A DNA stretch of 64,000 nt from Lysobacterales bacterium (GCA_016182785.1 JACPFU010000004.1:62001-126000); one strand, 5' to 3'. Shown: positions 1 to 8,840, numbered from the stretch's first letter. Numbers and translations: made by a program. Notes: generated by a model from the letters alone, not told the origin.

Positions 1-199
1 GCGACAGCGTTTGCGCACTGCCCGCGTTCATCTGTGCGTCGCGCTCGATTGCCAGCACGACTCCCTCGGGATCGAAGCTGACGCTCGCCGCGAACGCACT
101 GTCGCCTTCAAGACTCGCCCACGCTGCCATCGCCAATCGTGCGCGTTCCGCGGCCGGCAGGTTCATCAGATCGTCTTCGACTTCCGCGGTGGATTTCAT
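1..199 (-). CDS. Addiction-module antitoxin-like protein, partial (runs off left edge)
   Basis: Leftward reading frame from an ATG at 197-199 that stays open to the window edge; about 66 residues are visible. The N-terminal part carries a short acidic helix followed by LPAAERARLAMAAWASLEG, the pattern of the small addiction-module component family (Pfam Unstab_antitox), where the next section is usually an E-I-x-R-R helix and a short acidic tail. The visible AIERDAQMNAGSAQTLS fits that second part loosely. In this family the gene normally precedes a RelE/ParE-type toxin, which would lie outside the window to the left. The family call rests on pattern only, and the missing C-terminus prevents a firmer statement. 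Confidence 0.5.
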   Translation of the reverse strand, partial: MKSTAEVEDDLMNLPAAERARLAMAAWASLEGDSAFAASVSFDPEGVVLAIERDAQMNAGSAQTLS

Positions 200-249
200 G
201 GGCGCAGTCTACTACCGAGATGTCACCCAATCGATGCGCTTCACTTGAT

Positions 250-363
250 CGATGCGCCTCGCTGCGCTCGGCACATCCTACGAGGCCACGCCCGCAGCGA
301 CGAACACGATGCACCCACGCCAACGAACGTAGGGTGTGCCGAGCGCAGCGAGGCGCACCATCG
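250..363. repeat. Inverted repeat pair (REP-like intergenic element)
   Basis: Two arms of about 33 and 36 bases, at 250-282 and 328-363, are near-perfect reverse complements (core CCTCGCTGCGCTCGGCACA against TGTGCCGAGCGCAGCGAGG) separated by 45 bases. Each arm is itself partly palindromic. A shorter partial copy of the arm start (TCGATGCGC) lies just upstream near 231. The element sits in the non-coding gap between the left-edge gene and pepQ. Such arms are typical of dispersed intergenic palindromes in high-GC proteobacteria; no other copy was recognised in this window. Confidence 0.7.
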
Positions 364-398
364 CCGCCGCCGCCGCCGCGATGCGCGCCGTTTCGACA

Positions 399-1718
399 TC
401 ACCCCGCCGCAAACGCATCCCGCGTCAAATTCTCCGGCTCGCCGCTAGTGGCGCGGACTTCGTCTTCGATGCGGATGCCGCCGAAGCGGGTCAGGTGTTC
501 GACCTTGCGCCAGTTGACGGCGCCGGCATGCGCGCCGGCCTTGAGTCCGGCGAGCAGCATCGGGATGAAGTAGAGGCCCGGCTCGATGGTGACGACGAAG
601 TTCTCTTCGAGCGTGCGCGTCATGCGCAGATAGGGGTGACCGGCGGGACGCGGAATGGTGTCGCCGGCCTCGTTGGCGTGGAAGCCGGCGACGTCGTGTA
701 CCTGCAGACCGATCGGATGGCCGAGGCCGTGCGGGAAGAACACCGAGGACACGCCTTCGGCGACCATCGCCTCCGCGCTCATGCGCACGATGTCCTGCTC
801 GGCGAGCACGCCGGCGAGCAGGTGGTGCGCCTCGATGTGCAGCAGCGGATAGTTCTGTCCGGCACGCACCTTCGCGCACAGCTGTTGCTGCACGCGCTCG
901 ACGCCGGCGAGCAATGCCGAGAACTCGGCGTCGCCGTTGCCGTAGGTGCGGGTGATGTCGGAGGCGTAGCCGTGCACCTGCGCGCCGGCGTCGATCAGGA
1001 ACGAACGATGCTCGGCCGGGCGGTCGTGGCGCTGGTACTGGTAGTGCAGCACCGCGCAGTGCTCGTTCAGCGCGACGATGTTGCCGTAGGGCAGGTCGAG
1101 GTCGTTGTGGCTGGTGGCTTCGAGGTAGGCGCGGTGGATGTCGATTTCCGAGCCGCAGGCGCGGAATGCGGCCTCGGCGGCACGATGGCCGCGCACCGCC
1201 CGGCGCTGTGCCAGGCGCATGCAGGCGAGTTCGTACTCGGTCTTGGCGCTGCGGCTGAAATGCAGCGACGACAGCACCCGCGGCGGGTTGTTCGGCACGT
1301 AGGCGCCGACCGCGTCGTGCGCTTCGCCGATGATCGCGAGGCGATCCCCCGGTGGCGGGAAATGCTGGACCGCGTCTTCGGGCTTGCGGATCACGCGGAT
1401 GTCGAACTGCTCGACCCAGTAGCCGTGCGGCGGTGCCGGCGGCAGGTGCCAGTAGTCGTCGGGCTGGCAGTAGACCAGCACCGGCTTGCGCCCGGGCGTG
1501 AGCACGATCCACGAGTCGGTCTGGCTGGTCAGTGGCACGAACGCCTTGAACGGCGGATGCGCGTAGAACGCCACCGGGCGGTCGTCGAGGAAGCGGTATT
1601 GCTCGCGGCCGGAGGCGAGCAGCAGGTGGTCGCAGTCGCCGAACGCGAGCGCGCGCTCGGCGCGGGCGACGACGCTGGCGACATGGTTCGGGTACAGCTC
1701 GGCAAGGCGTTCGCTCAC
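399..1718 (-). CDS. pepQ: Xaa-Pro dipeptidase (PepQ)
   Basis: Metallo-dipeptidase of the M24 pita-bread family that cleaves X-Pro dipeptides in the cytoplasm. The protein of about 439 residues matches the PepQ family length. It has an N-terminal creatinase-like domain (SERLAELYPNHVASV, YRFLDDRPVAFYAHPPFKAF, DDYWHLPP) and the catalytic domain with all five metal ligands visible: the two Asp of LIDAGAQVHGYASDITRTY, the His of FFPHGLGHPIGLQVHD, the Glu of TIEPGLYF and the Glu of GIRIEDEV. I place the start at the GTG at 1716-1718, because SERLAELY then lines up with the known PepQ N-terminus; an upstream ATG at 1745 would add nine residues. It is a stand-alone leftward gene. Confidence 0.93.
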   Translation of the reverse strand: MSERLAELYPNHVASVVARAERALAFGDCDHLLLASGREQYRFLDDRPVAFYAHPPFKAFVPLTSQTDSWIVLTPGRKPVLVYCQPDDYWHLPPAPPHGYWVEQFDIRVIRKPEDAVQHFPPPGDRLAIIGEAHDAVGAYVPNNPPRVLSSLHFSRSAKTEYELACMRLAQRRAVRGHRAAEAAFRACGSEIDIHRAYLEATSHNDLDLPYGNIVALNEHCAVLHYQYQRHDRPAEHRSFLIDAGAQVHGYASDITRTYGNGDAEFSALLAGVERVQQQLCAKVRAGQNYPLLHIEAHHLLAGVLAEQDIVRMSAEAMVAEGVSSVFFPHGLGHPIGLQVHDVAGFHANEAGDTIPRPAGHPYLRMTRTLEENFVVTIEPGLYFIPMLLAGLKAGAHAGAVNWRKVEHLTRFGGIRIEDEVRATSGEPENLTRDAFAAG

Positions 1719-1776
1719 GATCGGACTCCGCTGCGGGACGCGCATTCTGACGCAGCGGATGCGCTGCCGTCAGGCG

Positions 1777-2118
1777 TCAGATGTTGACGCCGCCCTCGAC
1801 CCATTCGTTCAGCAGTTCCTGGTCCTCGGTCGAGATCGAGACGATGCGGAATCCGGCCCAGTACTGCCCCGGCATGCTGGCCGGCTCCGACCACTGCTCG
1901 TGCATGCCGACTTCGATCTCGATCGGCGCATGCTGGTTGACCGGCAGCGGGAAACTGAACTGGTACAGCGCATCGGCGCGCAGCTCGCGCGAGGCGATCA
2001 GCATCATGCCGTCCGGAGACAGGTTGCCGATCTGCCCGACCGGCTCGCCGGTCATCGAGTTGATCACCTGCACCGGAATTTCCGGGTCGCGTCGTTTGGA
2101 GCGGCGGTGTTCACGCAT
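1777..2118 (-). CDS. PilZ-domain protein
   Basis: Small cytoplasmic protein of about 113 residues with the two c-di-GMP-binding signatures of the PilZ domain: an Arg-rich box near the start (REHRRSKRRD, the RxxxR element) and a later NLSPDGMML segment corresponding to the D/N-x-S-x-x-G motif. The start was set at the ATG at 2116-2118, which directly follows the stop codon of the upstream DUF1631 gene with a one-base gap, so the two are probably translationally coupled. A longer frame opening at 2160 would overlap that gene. It is likely a c-di-GMP receptor; its partner process is unknown, but the tight pairing with the DUF1631 gene suggests they act together. Confidence 0.85.
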   Translation of the reverse strand: MREHRRSKRRDPEIPVQVINSMTGEPVGQIGNLSPDGMMLIASRELRADALYQFSFPLPVNQHAPIEIEVGMHEQWSEPASMPGQYWAGFRIVSISTEDQELLNEWVEGGVNI

Positions 2119-2119
2119 T

Positions 2120-4747
2120 TCAGCTGGCCTCCATGGCGTCGGCGGCGGTCTGGCCGGCAAACGATTTCAGTTTGCGCACGATCGCGTTCCAGGCACGGTC
2201 GATCAGGTTTTCCTGCGGCGCCTCGTAGACCTTGGCGCGCTGTTCGTGCAGGTCGCGTGCCAGCTGTTCGAGCGAGGTCTCGTGGCTGCGCGCGCCGCGC
2301 TGGTTCACGAACAGGCAGCGACCGGTCAGCGTGCTGAACCAGGACAGCTTGCGTCGCACCGGCTGCTTCTGCCCGGCCTGGGTGATCTCGAACCAGGTGC
2401 CGAACGGCAGTGTCTTCAGCTGCGTCAGCAGCACCTGTTCCTCGGCATTGAGCGGCGGGTCGACGTGGGCGACGTGCGCGTGGTGGTGGGCGTGGTGGTC
2501 GCCCTCCTCGCCGAAGCGGCTGTGCGCCTTCAGCTGCGCGGCGACCTCGGTCAGCGTCGCCGGGTCGTCGTTGGCGGCACCGAGGCCTTGCTGCGCGCCG
2601 AACAGGCGGTTGGCGACGGCCTGGATGTCCTCGACATGGAAGCCGATCTGGCTGAGCCCGGACTCCAGCGCCTCGCGCATGCGCTCGCGCCGCGCCGGGG
2701 TCGCGTGGGCGGCATCGCCGCGGCCGAAGGCGAGCAGGCTGTCGACGAACGCGAGGCGCTCGCGGTACGGCGCCGAGTCCTCGCCCTGGCGCAGCACGGT
2801 CAACGCCAGCACGTCGGTCCAGGCCTGTTCCAGCAGGGTGCGGATCAGCGCGCGCGGCTTGTGTTCGCCGACGCGCGCGTTGATCGCCTGCGCCGCGGTG
2901 TGTCGCGCCGACTCCAGCTTCTCGCGCCCGCGGGCGGCGTCGACGTGGCGGCGCTCGGCCACTTCCGACTTGCGCGCCTGGGTCTGCAGGTGCCGCGACA
3001 GGTCGCCGAAGACACGCTCGAACACGCCGGAGTCATCGTGGAATTCCTGCAGCACGTGGTCGACCACGCCCTGCATCTTGTCGACCAGTTGGCGGTCTTC
3101 CTCGCCTTCGTCGAGCCAGTACAGGCCGCTTTCGGCGACCGCGTTCAGCAGTTGCCGCGCCGGGTGCGAGCGGCGCGTGAAAAAGCTCTTGTCGCGCAGC
3201 GCCACGCGCAGCAGCGGCACCTGCAGTTTGGTCATCAGCTGCGCGACGGTCGCATTCGGCGTGGCGTGCTTGGCCAGGTTCTCGAACAGCAGGCCGACCA
3301 GGTCGATGGTGTCGGCGTCTTCTTCCTGCAGTCGCGGGATGCGGCCCTCCGGCGTCACCTGGCGCAACTGGTTGAGGATGTCCTGCTTGACGTGACCGAT
3401 CGAGCGCGGCACCAGCTTGCCGCCGACCGACAGCGGCATCGCCGGCTTCTTCTGCAGCACGCCGAGCACCGACTGCACGTCGTCGCTGCGCGCCGGAAAC
3501 GCGTTGGGATCGGCCGCCGGGGCGGCGCCGAGGCCGAGCGATTCGCGCCGCCCGGACAGCAGTTCGCGCATGGTCTGGAACACCATGCGGTCCTGGCTGT
3601 CGTTGGCCGAGGGCTCGGACGGCATCGACGCCGGCACGCCCGGCCAGCCGGTCAGCGGCCGCGCGAAGCCACCGTAGCGGCCGCTGTCGCCGGTCTCGGC
3701 CTCGGAAAGCCGCGTTGCGGCCGGCGTGGCCAGGCCGAAGCGGGTCTGCTGGCTGCGTTGCTGGAAGCGCGCACCGGCTTCGAGCGGCGTCGGTGTCGCT
3801 GCTGCCGGGCTCGCGTCCGCCGCCGCAGCCGGACGCGGCAGATGCGTGGCCGGATGCCCGGGTTCGGGCGTGCCAAGGCCAATGCCGGCGTCGTCGGTGG
3901 GTGCGGACGGTGCCGCGGTCGGCGCTGCTGCGTGTGCGGTCGGCGCCGCAGGGCCGGGTTCGGCATGTGCGGTCGGCGCGGCATGGCCGGGTTCGGCGTG
4001 CGCGTCGTCGGCGCGCCGCGGGCGCGCGTTCAGCACGAACAGGTCGGCCAGCACGCGGCTCTCGACCAGCACGCGGTTGGCTTCGTCGATGAAGCGCTCC
4101 AGACGCGAGAACAGCGACTGGTCGACGGCGCGGTAGAACAGCACGCGGTGGTCGGTCGGGAGTTCGATGTGCTCGCTCGCCTGGCGCACGCATTCGCTCA
4201 ATCGGTGCGGGCCGATCGGCAGGTCCTCGGGCTCGAACACCGGTGCCTCGGCCAGCGTTGCGAAGCGCATGCCGAGCGCGAACAGCGCATGGCTGCTGCG
4301 CACTTCGGCGCGGTTGGCGGCTTCGACCAGGGCCAGCGACTCCTCCAGGTCGGCGGAGTCGACCAGCGACAGGTCGTTGCGCCCGGCACGTTGCGGCCGT
4401 GCCAGCACCGACTGGCGGCGCGGGTCGTTGAGCCCGGCCAGGCAGGACTCGAACAGCCCGACCAGTGCCGGGGCGATATCGGCGCGCACGCGCCGGACCT
4501 CGCGCAGCGACTCGAAGCAGCGTTGCTGCTCGTCGTTGCTGCGCGCCTGCTCGGCGCGGCGGAACAACGACTGCTCGAAGGCGTCGAGCGCCTCGACCAT
4601 GCCGTGTTCGAGGAATGGCGAGAGCTGGCCGAGCAGGGTCTCCAGGATCGCGCGCACGCGGCCGGGGAAGGATCGCGATTTCAGCGTCAACAGCGGGTCG
4701 CGTTTGCCTGCGCCCGGGCGGGCACGTCCAGTACCAGTCACTTCCAT
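2120..4747 (-). CDS. DUF1631 family protein
   Basis: Large protein of 875 residues belonging to the DUF1631 family, common in Betaproteobacteria and Lysobacterales and of unknown biochemical function (database names such as thymidine phosphorylase are misannotations). The N-terminal 250 residues are mostly helical (ETLLGQLSPFLEHGMVEALDAF region). A low-complexity Ala/Pro/His linker with three similar HAEPG-AAPTA units follows at about residues 250-300, then a long helical C-terminal region. A His-rich stretch (GDHHAHHHAHVAHVD) occurs near residue 755 and could bind metal. There is no signal peptide. The gene is followed after one base by a PilZ gene, suggesting a link to c-di-GMP signalling. 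Confidence 0.85.
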   Translation of the reverse strand: MEVTGTGRARPGAGKRDPLLTLKSRSFPGRVRAILETLLGQLSPFLEHGMVEALDAFEQSLFRRAEQARSNDEQQRCFESLREVRRVRADIAPALVGLFESCLAGLNDPRRQSVLARPQRAGRNDLSLVDSADLEESLALVEAANRAEVRSSHALFALGMRFATLAEAPVFEPEDLPIGPHRLSECVRQASEHIELPTDHRVLFYRAVDQSLFSRLERFIDEANRVLVESRVLADLFVLNARPRRADDAHAEPGHAAPTAHAEPGPAAPTAHAAAPTAAPSAPTDDAGIGLGTPEPGHPATHLPRPAAAADASPAAATPTPLEAGARFQQRSQQTRFGLATPAATRLSEAETGDSGRYGGFARPLTGWPGVPASMPSEPSANDSQDRMVFQTMRELLSGRRESLGLGAAPAADPNAFPARSDDVQSVLGVLQKKPAMPLSVGGKLVPRSIGHVKQDILNQLRQVTPEGRIPRLQEEDADTIDLVGLLFENLAKHATPNATVAQLMTKLQVPLLRVALRDKSFFTRRSHPARQLLNAVAESGLYWLDEGEEDRQLVDKMQGVVDHVLQEFHDDSGVFERVFGDLSRHLQTQARKSEVAERRHVDAARGREKLESARHTAAQAINARVGEHKPRALIRTLLEQAWTDVLALTVLRQGEDSAPYRERLAFVDSLLAFGRGDAAHATPARRERMREALESGLSQIGFHVEDIQAVANRLFGAQQGLGAANDDPATLTEVAAQLKAHSRFGEEGDHHAHHHAHVAHVDPPLNAEEQVLLTQLKTLPFGTWFEITQAGQKQPVRRKLSWFSTLTGRCLFVNQRGARSHETSLEQLARDLHEQRAKVYEAPQENLIDRAWNAIVRKLKSFAGQTAADAMEAS

Positions 4748-4859
4748 GGGGACCCACCTTCGATTCGGGACACTCGCGCCCGGAGCCCGGGCACGAGTGT
4801 GATCCAGTTCACATGCAAGTTTCCCGCCATCGGCCGTGACAGCGGCGTGCAGGTGGAGA

Positions 4860-6728
4860 TTACTCCCCGTAGGCCAGGGTCAGGTAGGCGCCGCGGCCAG
4901 GGGTGTTGTAGCCGTTGAGCAGCTGGTAGTCGCGGTCCAGCAGGTTTTCCAGACGCAGGCCGACGCGCCAGCGTTCGCCAAACGGCAGCGAGCCGACCAG
5001 GTGCAGCAGGCCGTAGCCGGGCAGGGTGGCGGCGAAGTCGGGTCGCGGGCCCGAGCCGAACCCCTCGACGCCGAGGCTGGCGCCGCCGGCGAACCCGTAG
5101 TCGACGCGCAGCGTCCCTTTCCGACCCGGTCGCCGCAACAGGTCGCTGCCGCTGTCGCGGTTCTCGGCATCCTGCACGGTGGCGTTGGCGACCAGCGCAA
5201 AGGCGCCGATCTGGCCGTCGTATTCGAGCTCGATGCCCTCGAGCTCGGCACGGGCGATGTTGACGGCCTGGTAGCTGGAGCCGCCGCTGAAGCTGATCAG
5301 GTCGTCGACGCGGGCGCGGTAGGCGCTGAGCGCGAGCCGGTGCTCGGGACCGAACGCGTGTTGCAGGCCGAGCTCCAGCGTGTCCGCCTGTTCCGGCTGC
5401 AGGTTCGGGTTGCCCGCGAACAGGCCGCCGAACCCGGGCGAGTACAACTCGTTCAGGCTCGGCGCGCGGAAGGCCTCGCCGTAGCTCGCGCGCAGGCGCG
5501 TTGCGTCGGCGATCTGCCAGCCCCAGGCGGCCTGGAACGTGGTCTCGCCACCAAACACCGAGTTGTCGTCGTGGCGCGCGGTGAACTCCAGTTCGTGTGC
5601 CGCCAGCTGTTGGCGGATTCCGCCATACAACGCCTGGTTATGGCGGCTGGCCGCGAACACGTCGCTGTGGCCGAAGGTCTCCTGCTCGCCGCCGTGCTCG
5701 CGCGCGTAGTTCAGGCCGGCCGAGAGCGCGGTGCCCGCGCGCAGCGAGAACTGGTGGTGCCAGTCGAAGCTGGTGCGGCGCGATGCGTAGGCGGCGAAGT
5801 AGGCCGGCGTGTCCAGGTCTTCGCGCGAATGGCCGAACTCGGCGCGTTGCGACCAGCGCGACGTGATCTGGCCCTCGAGCGAGAGTTGCGCCGATGCGTT
5901 CTCGGCCTCGGTCACGCCCTGGTCGAACTCGACCTCGGCCTGCGTGCCCTGCGCGCTGAAGTGCAGCATCTGCTCGCCGATGCTGGACTCGACGTTCAGG
6001 CGCGCGTGGTTGTTCTCGTAGCCGTCGGCATCCGGATCGTGGCCGAAGGCGGCGGCATTGGTCGCCGAGAAGCCTTCGGTCTGTTCCTGGCCCACGGTCA
6101 GCGACATCTCGCCGTGGTCGCCAGCGCCGCCGATGCTGGCGTCGACGCCGAGGCGGCCATAGCGCCCCGCACTGACGCGCCCGGCGAAGCCCTCGACCTT
6201 GCGCGTGAAGATCTGGATCACGCCGCCGATCGCGTCCGAGCCCCAGAACGCGGCGCGCGGTCCGCGCACGATCTCGATGCGCTCGACGTTCGCGAGTGGC
6301 AGGTGCGCGAGGTCGTACAGCCCGGAATTGGCCGAGCTGACGCGCACGCCATCGACCAGCACCAGCGTGTGGTTGGAATTGCTGCCACGCAGGAACAGCG
6401 TCGTCGCCTGGCCGACGCCACCGCTGCGCGCGAGGTCGATGCCGGCTTCGCCGCGCAACAGCTCCAGCAGATCACCGGGCTGGCGGCGTTCGATCTCGGC
6501 GCGTCCGATCACGCGCACCGCGGCGAGCGAGGCATCCACTGCGCTCGGCTCGCGGCGCGCGGTGACCTCGACGGTCGGCTGGCGCACCGCCGCGCGCCCG
6601 GCATCCGCCTGCGCTTGCCCCCTGCCGGTCGCAGGCCGCTGCAACTGCGCATCGCCATTCGCAAACGCGCCCGCAGCTGCGGCGATGCCGGCAGCGATCA
6701 ATGAAATCCTGAAGGTCTTGCTGTGCAT
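4860..6728 (-). CDS. btuB: TonB-dependent receptor, BtuB type (cobalamin uptake)
   Basis: Outer-membrane TonB-dependent receptor of about 622 residues, similar in length to BtuB. After a signal peptide (FRISLIAAGIAAAAGAFA) it has a TonB-box-like VEVTARRE segment and the plug domain (GVGQATTLFLRGSNSNHTLVLVDG, then IEIVRGPRAAFWGSDAIGGVI). The beta-barrel follows, with LRASYGEAFRAPSLNELYSPGFGG and a C-terminal LENLLDRDYQLLNGYNTPGR like that of BtuB. It ends in a charged residue rather than the usual aromatic one. The start at 6726-6728 is favoured over 6749 by a GAGGAAG ribosome site. A cobalamin riboswitch immediately upstream supports corrinoid as the ligand. It moves vitamin B12 into the periplasm at the expense of proton-motive force via TonB. 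Confidence 0.9.
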   Translation of the reverse strand: MHSKTFRISLIAAGIAAAAGAFANGDAQLQRPATGRGQAQADAGRAAVRQPTVEVTARREPSAVDASLAAVRVIGRAEIERRQPGDLLELLRGEAGIDLARSGGVGQATTLFLRGSNSNHTLVLVDGVRVSSANSGLYDLAHLPLANVERIEIVRGPRAAFWGSDAIGGVIQIFTRKVEGFAGRVSAGRYGRLGVDASIGGAGDHGEMSLTVGQEQTEGFSATNAAAFGHDPDADGYENNHARLNVESSIGEQMLHFSAQGTQAEVEFDQGVTEAENASAQLSLEGQITSRWSQRAEFGHSREDLDTPAYFAAYASRRTSFDWHHQFSLRAGTALSAGLNYAREHGGEQETFGHSDVFAASRHNQALYGGIRQQLAAHELEFTARHDDNSVFGGETTFQAAWGWQIADATRLRASYGEAFRAPSLNELYSPGFGGLFAGNPNLQPEQADTLELGLQHAFGPEHRLALSAYRARVDDLISFSGGSSYQAVNIARAELEGIELEYDGQIGAFALVANATVQDAENRDSGSDLLRRPGRKGTLRVDYGFAGGASLGVEGFGSGPRPDFAATLPGYGLLHLVGSLPFGERWRVGLRLENLLDRDYQLLNGYNTPGRGAYLTLAYGE

Positions 6729-6854
6729 GGAGTCTTCCTCGTGCGGCACGCACCCGTGCCGGTGTTAGAGAGACGCCACGCGGGACACGCGGCCCGGTGC
6801 AAACGATGGATATGCATCCGCCCACGCCGCCCCACGCAGCGTTGCTGATGCCAT

Positions 6855-7010
6855 CCGGCCGGTCTCCGGGCTTGCGAGTGGAGTCGCCTCCGGAACTTCC
6901 CCTTCCCATGCGTCGCACAGTGGTCTGGAAGTTCCAACTCGCTTACCGTTGCGGGGGCAGCGTCGGCCTTGCACCGACTTCCCGTTTCACCCCGGGCACC
7001 TCTTCAGAAG
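6855..7010 (-). promoter_or_regulatory. Cobalamin (AdoCbl) riboswitch upstream of btuB
   Basis: Read leftward, this leader contains GGTGAAACGGGAAGTCGGTG, then GCCGACGCTGCCCCCGCAAC and GGTAAGCG, followed by a variable hairpin and GCCCGGAGACCGGCC. These are the conserved core segments of the cobalamin riboswitch, including the B12-box-type block. It lies about 125 bases before the btuB start on the same strand. High AdoCbl is expected to close the structure and reduce btuB expression; the remaining leader down to the start codon contains GC-rich hairpins that could sequester the ribosome site. Ends are approximate. Confidence 0.93.
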
Positions 7011-7185
7011 TGCGCGGGACACCAGATAGCCCGGCGAGACTAGCGCAGTGAAGCGGGCTTACCGCAAGCCGCAGGCATGTGTTAGCAGCGAAGGCTTGCA
7101 GTCGCCGCGGTCTGCCGGCATCGCGCTTGAATTCGCGCTTCCGGGGCCTACGTCCGGGGCTTGTTCCGGGAAAGGATGCCGCTGC

Positions 7186-8037
7186 ATGCGCTGGCTGTTG
7201 CTGTTGCTGATTGGCCTGTCCTCGCCGCTCGCGGTGGCGGCGGCGCCGCTGAAGATCCTGTTCGTCGGCAACAGCCTGCTCTACTACAACGACGTGCCGC
7301 GCGCGGTGGCAGCGTTGCTGGAGGCGGAGGGCACGCATCCCGATGTTGAGGTCGAGATGCTGGCGGAGGGCGGGGCGACGCTGGCCGAGCACCTTGGTCG
7401 TGACGCCCTGGATCGTGCGCTCGCCCAGTTCGGTCCGGACCTCGTGGTGCTGCAGGACCGCGGCCCGTACCCGCTGTGCGCGGCGGCGGATGCGGACTGC
7501 GCAAGGTCTCCGGCAGCATTTGCCGACGCGATCGCGAAGGTGCGTGCAGCGGGCGCGCGGCCCCTGCTGTTCGCGACCTGGCTCGGGTTCGCGCAGGGCC
7601 AGGCCGAACTGAGCCGCCGCTTTGCCGCGCTGGCGCAGGAGCATGACGTGCCCGTCGCCGACGTCGGTCGTGCGCGCCAGCTTGCGCAGGAACTGCCGCT
7701 GCACAGCTATCTCGATGCGACCACGCTGTCCACGGCGCCGTGGTGGCAAGCGCCGCTGCTGCCCGCAATGGACCTGCCGCCGCCCGATGGCCACCCCGAC
7801 GAAGCCGGGGGCTGGGTGATCGCGGCGGCGCTGTCGCGCAGCGTGCTCGGCCATGCGTTGCCGGCGGACCTGCGCATCGGCGCGTTCTGCCGCTCGCTGT
7901 GGGCCGGTGCGCGCCTGAGCGCAACGCGACCCGCCTATCGCCAGATGCCGAAGGCGACGCAGTGCCGCGCACCGCAGCCGCAAGTGGTGTCGATCGCGGT
8001 GCTGCTCGCCAACCAGGCTGCGCAGCAATCCGACTGA
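7186..8037 (+). CDS. Secreted SGNH/GDSL-type hydrolase
   Basis: Protein of 283 residues with an N-terminal signal peptide (MRWLLLLLIGLSSPLAVAA). An SGNH-hydrolase core follows: block I is KILFVGNSLLYYNDVP (nucleophile Ser in GNS), the oxyanion Gly is probably in AEGGATLAEHL, the DLVVLQDRG strand precedes an Arg/Gln segment, and the catalytic Asp-His is in PDGHPDEAGGW. The substrate cannot be read from the sequence; family members deacetylate or hydrolyse esters. The start at 7186 was chosen over the ATG at 7048 because it places the signal peptide first and follows GGAAAGG. It is divergent from btuB and its riboswitch. Confidence 0.78.
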   Translation: MRWLLLLLIGLSSPLAVAAAPLKILFVGNSLLYYNDVPRAVAALLEAEGTHPDVEVEMLAEGGATLAEHLGRDALDRALAQFGPDLVVLQDRGPYPLCAAADADCARSPAAFADAIAKVRAAGARPLLFATWLGFAQGQAELSRRFAALAQEHDVPVADVGRARQLAQELPLHSYLDATTLSTAPWWQAPLLPAMDLPPPDGHPDEAGGWVIAAALSRSVLGHALPADLRIGAFCRSLWAGARLSATRPAYRQMPKATQCRAPQPQVVSIAVLLANQAAQQSD

Positions 8038-8099
8038 CGCGAAGGCAAACCGCGCGGGTTCGGCTTGCCAGCATCGACGCGCGCACCCACACTGCGGAC

Positions 8100-8786
8100 A
8101 TGACCTACGCACCGAAGAAGTCGACCAAGTCGAAAGCCGTGGCGAAAGCCGAGTTCAAGCCGTCGAAGGCGCTCGCCGGAACCACCTTCCTGCTTTCGGC
8201 ACCGACGCCGCAACACCTGCCGCCGGATCGCGGCGCCGAGATCGCGTTCGCCGGCCGCTCCAATGCCGGCAAGTCGAGTGCGCTGAACGCATTGACCGGA
8301 CACGGCGCGCTCGCCCGCGTGTCGAAGACGCCGGGTCGCACGCAGCAGCTGGTGGTGTTCCGCATCGATGACTCGCGGCGGCTGATCGACCTGCCCGGCT
8401 ACGGCTTCGCGAAGGTGCCGGGCGAGATCCAGGAGGTCTGGCACAACGCGCTCGACCAGTATTTCCGCGAGCGCCAGTCGCTCGCCGGACTGCTGCTGGC
8501 GATGGACGTGCGCCACCCGCTGACCGAATACGACCAAATCATGCTCGCGTTCGCGCGCGCGCGCGGCCTGCCGGTGCACATCCTGCTGACCAAGTGCGAC
8601 AAGCTCGGCCGCGGCGCCGGCAGCGAAACCCTGCACGCGGTGCGCAAGGGCCTTGCTGACCATCGCGCCGCTGCCAGCGTGCAGCTGTTCTCCTCGACCG
8701 AGCGCACCGGTCTCGATCTGGCCACGCGCTGGGTCGAGGAGCGGCTTGGCATCAGCAAGCCCAGGGCTGCGCCCGAAGCGATGTAG
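8100..8786 (+). CDS. yihA: Ribosome biogenesis GTP-binding protein EngB/YihA
   Basis: Essential TrmE-Era-like GTPase that acts in late assembly of the 50S subunit. The 228-residue protein has a basic N-terminal extension, then G1 GRSNAGKSSALNAL (about residues 52-65), the G2 region SKTPGRTQQL, G3 DLPGYGFAK, G4 TKCDKLGRG and G5 SSTERTGLDL, all intact. The start at 8100 is the first ATG that precedes the basic KKSTKSKAVAKAEFKPSKAL segment. It begins 63 bases after the SGNH hydrolase gene and ends head-to-tail against the leftward gene at 8841. Confidence 0.95.
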   Translation: MTYAPKKSTKSKAVAKAEFKPSKALAGTTFLLSAPTPQHLPPDRGAEIAFAGRSNAGKSSALNALTGHGALARVSKTPGRTQQLVVFRIDDSRRLIDLPGYGFAKVPGEIQEVWHNALDQYFRERQSLAGLLLAMDVRHPLTEYDQIMLAFARARGLPVHILLTKCDKLGRGAGSETLHAVRKGLADHRAAASVQLFSSTERTGLDLATRWVEERLGISKPRAAPEAM

Positions 8787-8798
8787 GCGAGCTGGATC

Positions 8799-8814
8799 GG
8801 GCCACGAGTGGCCC
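8799..8814. terminator. Possible bidirectional terminator hairpin
   Basis: A 6-bp stem GGGCCA / TGGCCC with a 4-base loop lies between the convergent ends of yihA and the unknown gene at 8841. There is no convincing T-run on either strand, so this is a weak call based on position and symmetry. Confidence 0.3.
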
Positions 8815-8840
8815 TCCTGCAGCGGGCTGCGCGCGCCGAC

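Noticed and set aside
4748-4859. Terminator between the DUF1631 gene and btuB
   Set aside because: A short GCCCGG / CCGGGC symmetry is present but without a T-run, and the two genes run in the same direction; too weak to list.
1781-4918. Open frame of 1045 codons opposite the DUF1631 gene
   Set aside because: Composition is dominated by Arg, Leu, Gln and Ala with no domain; it runs across two real genes and their junction.
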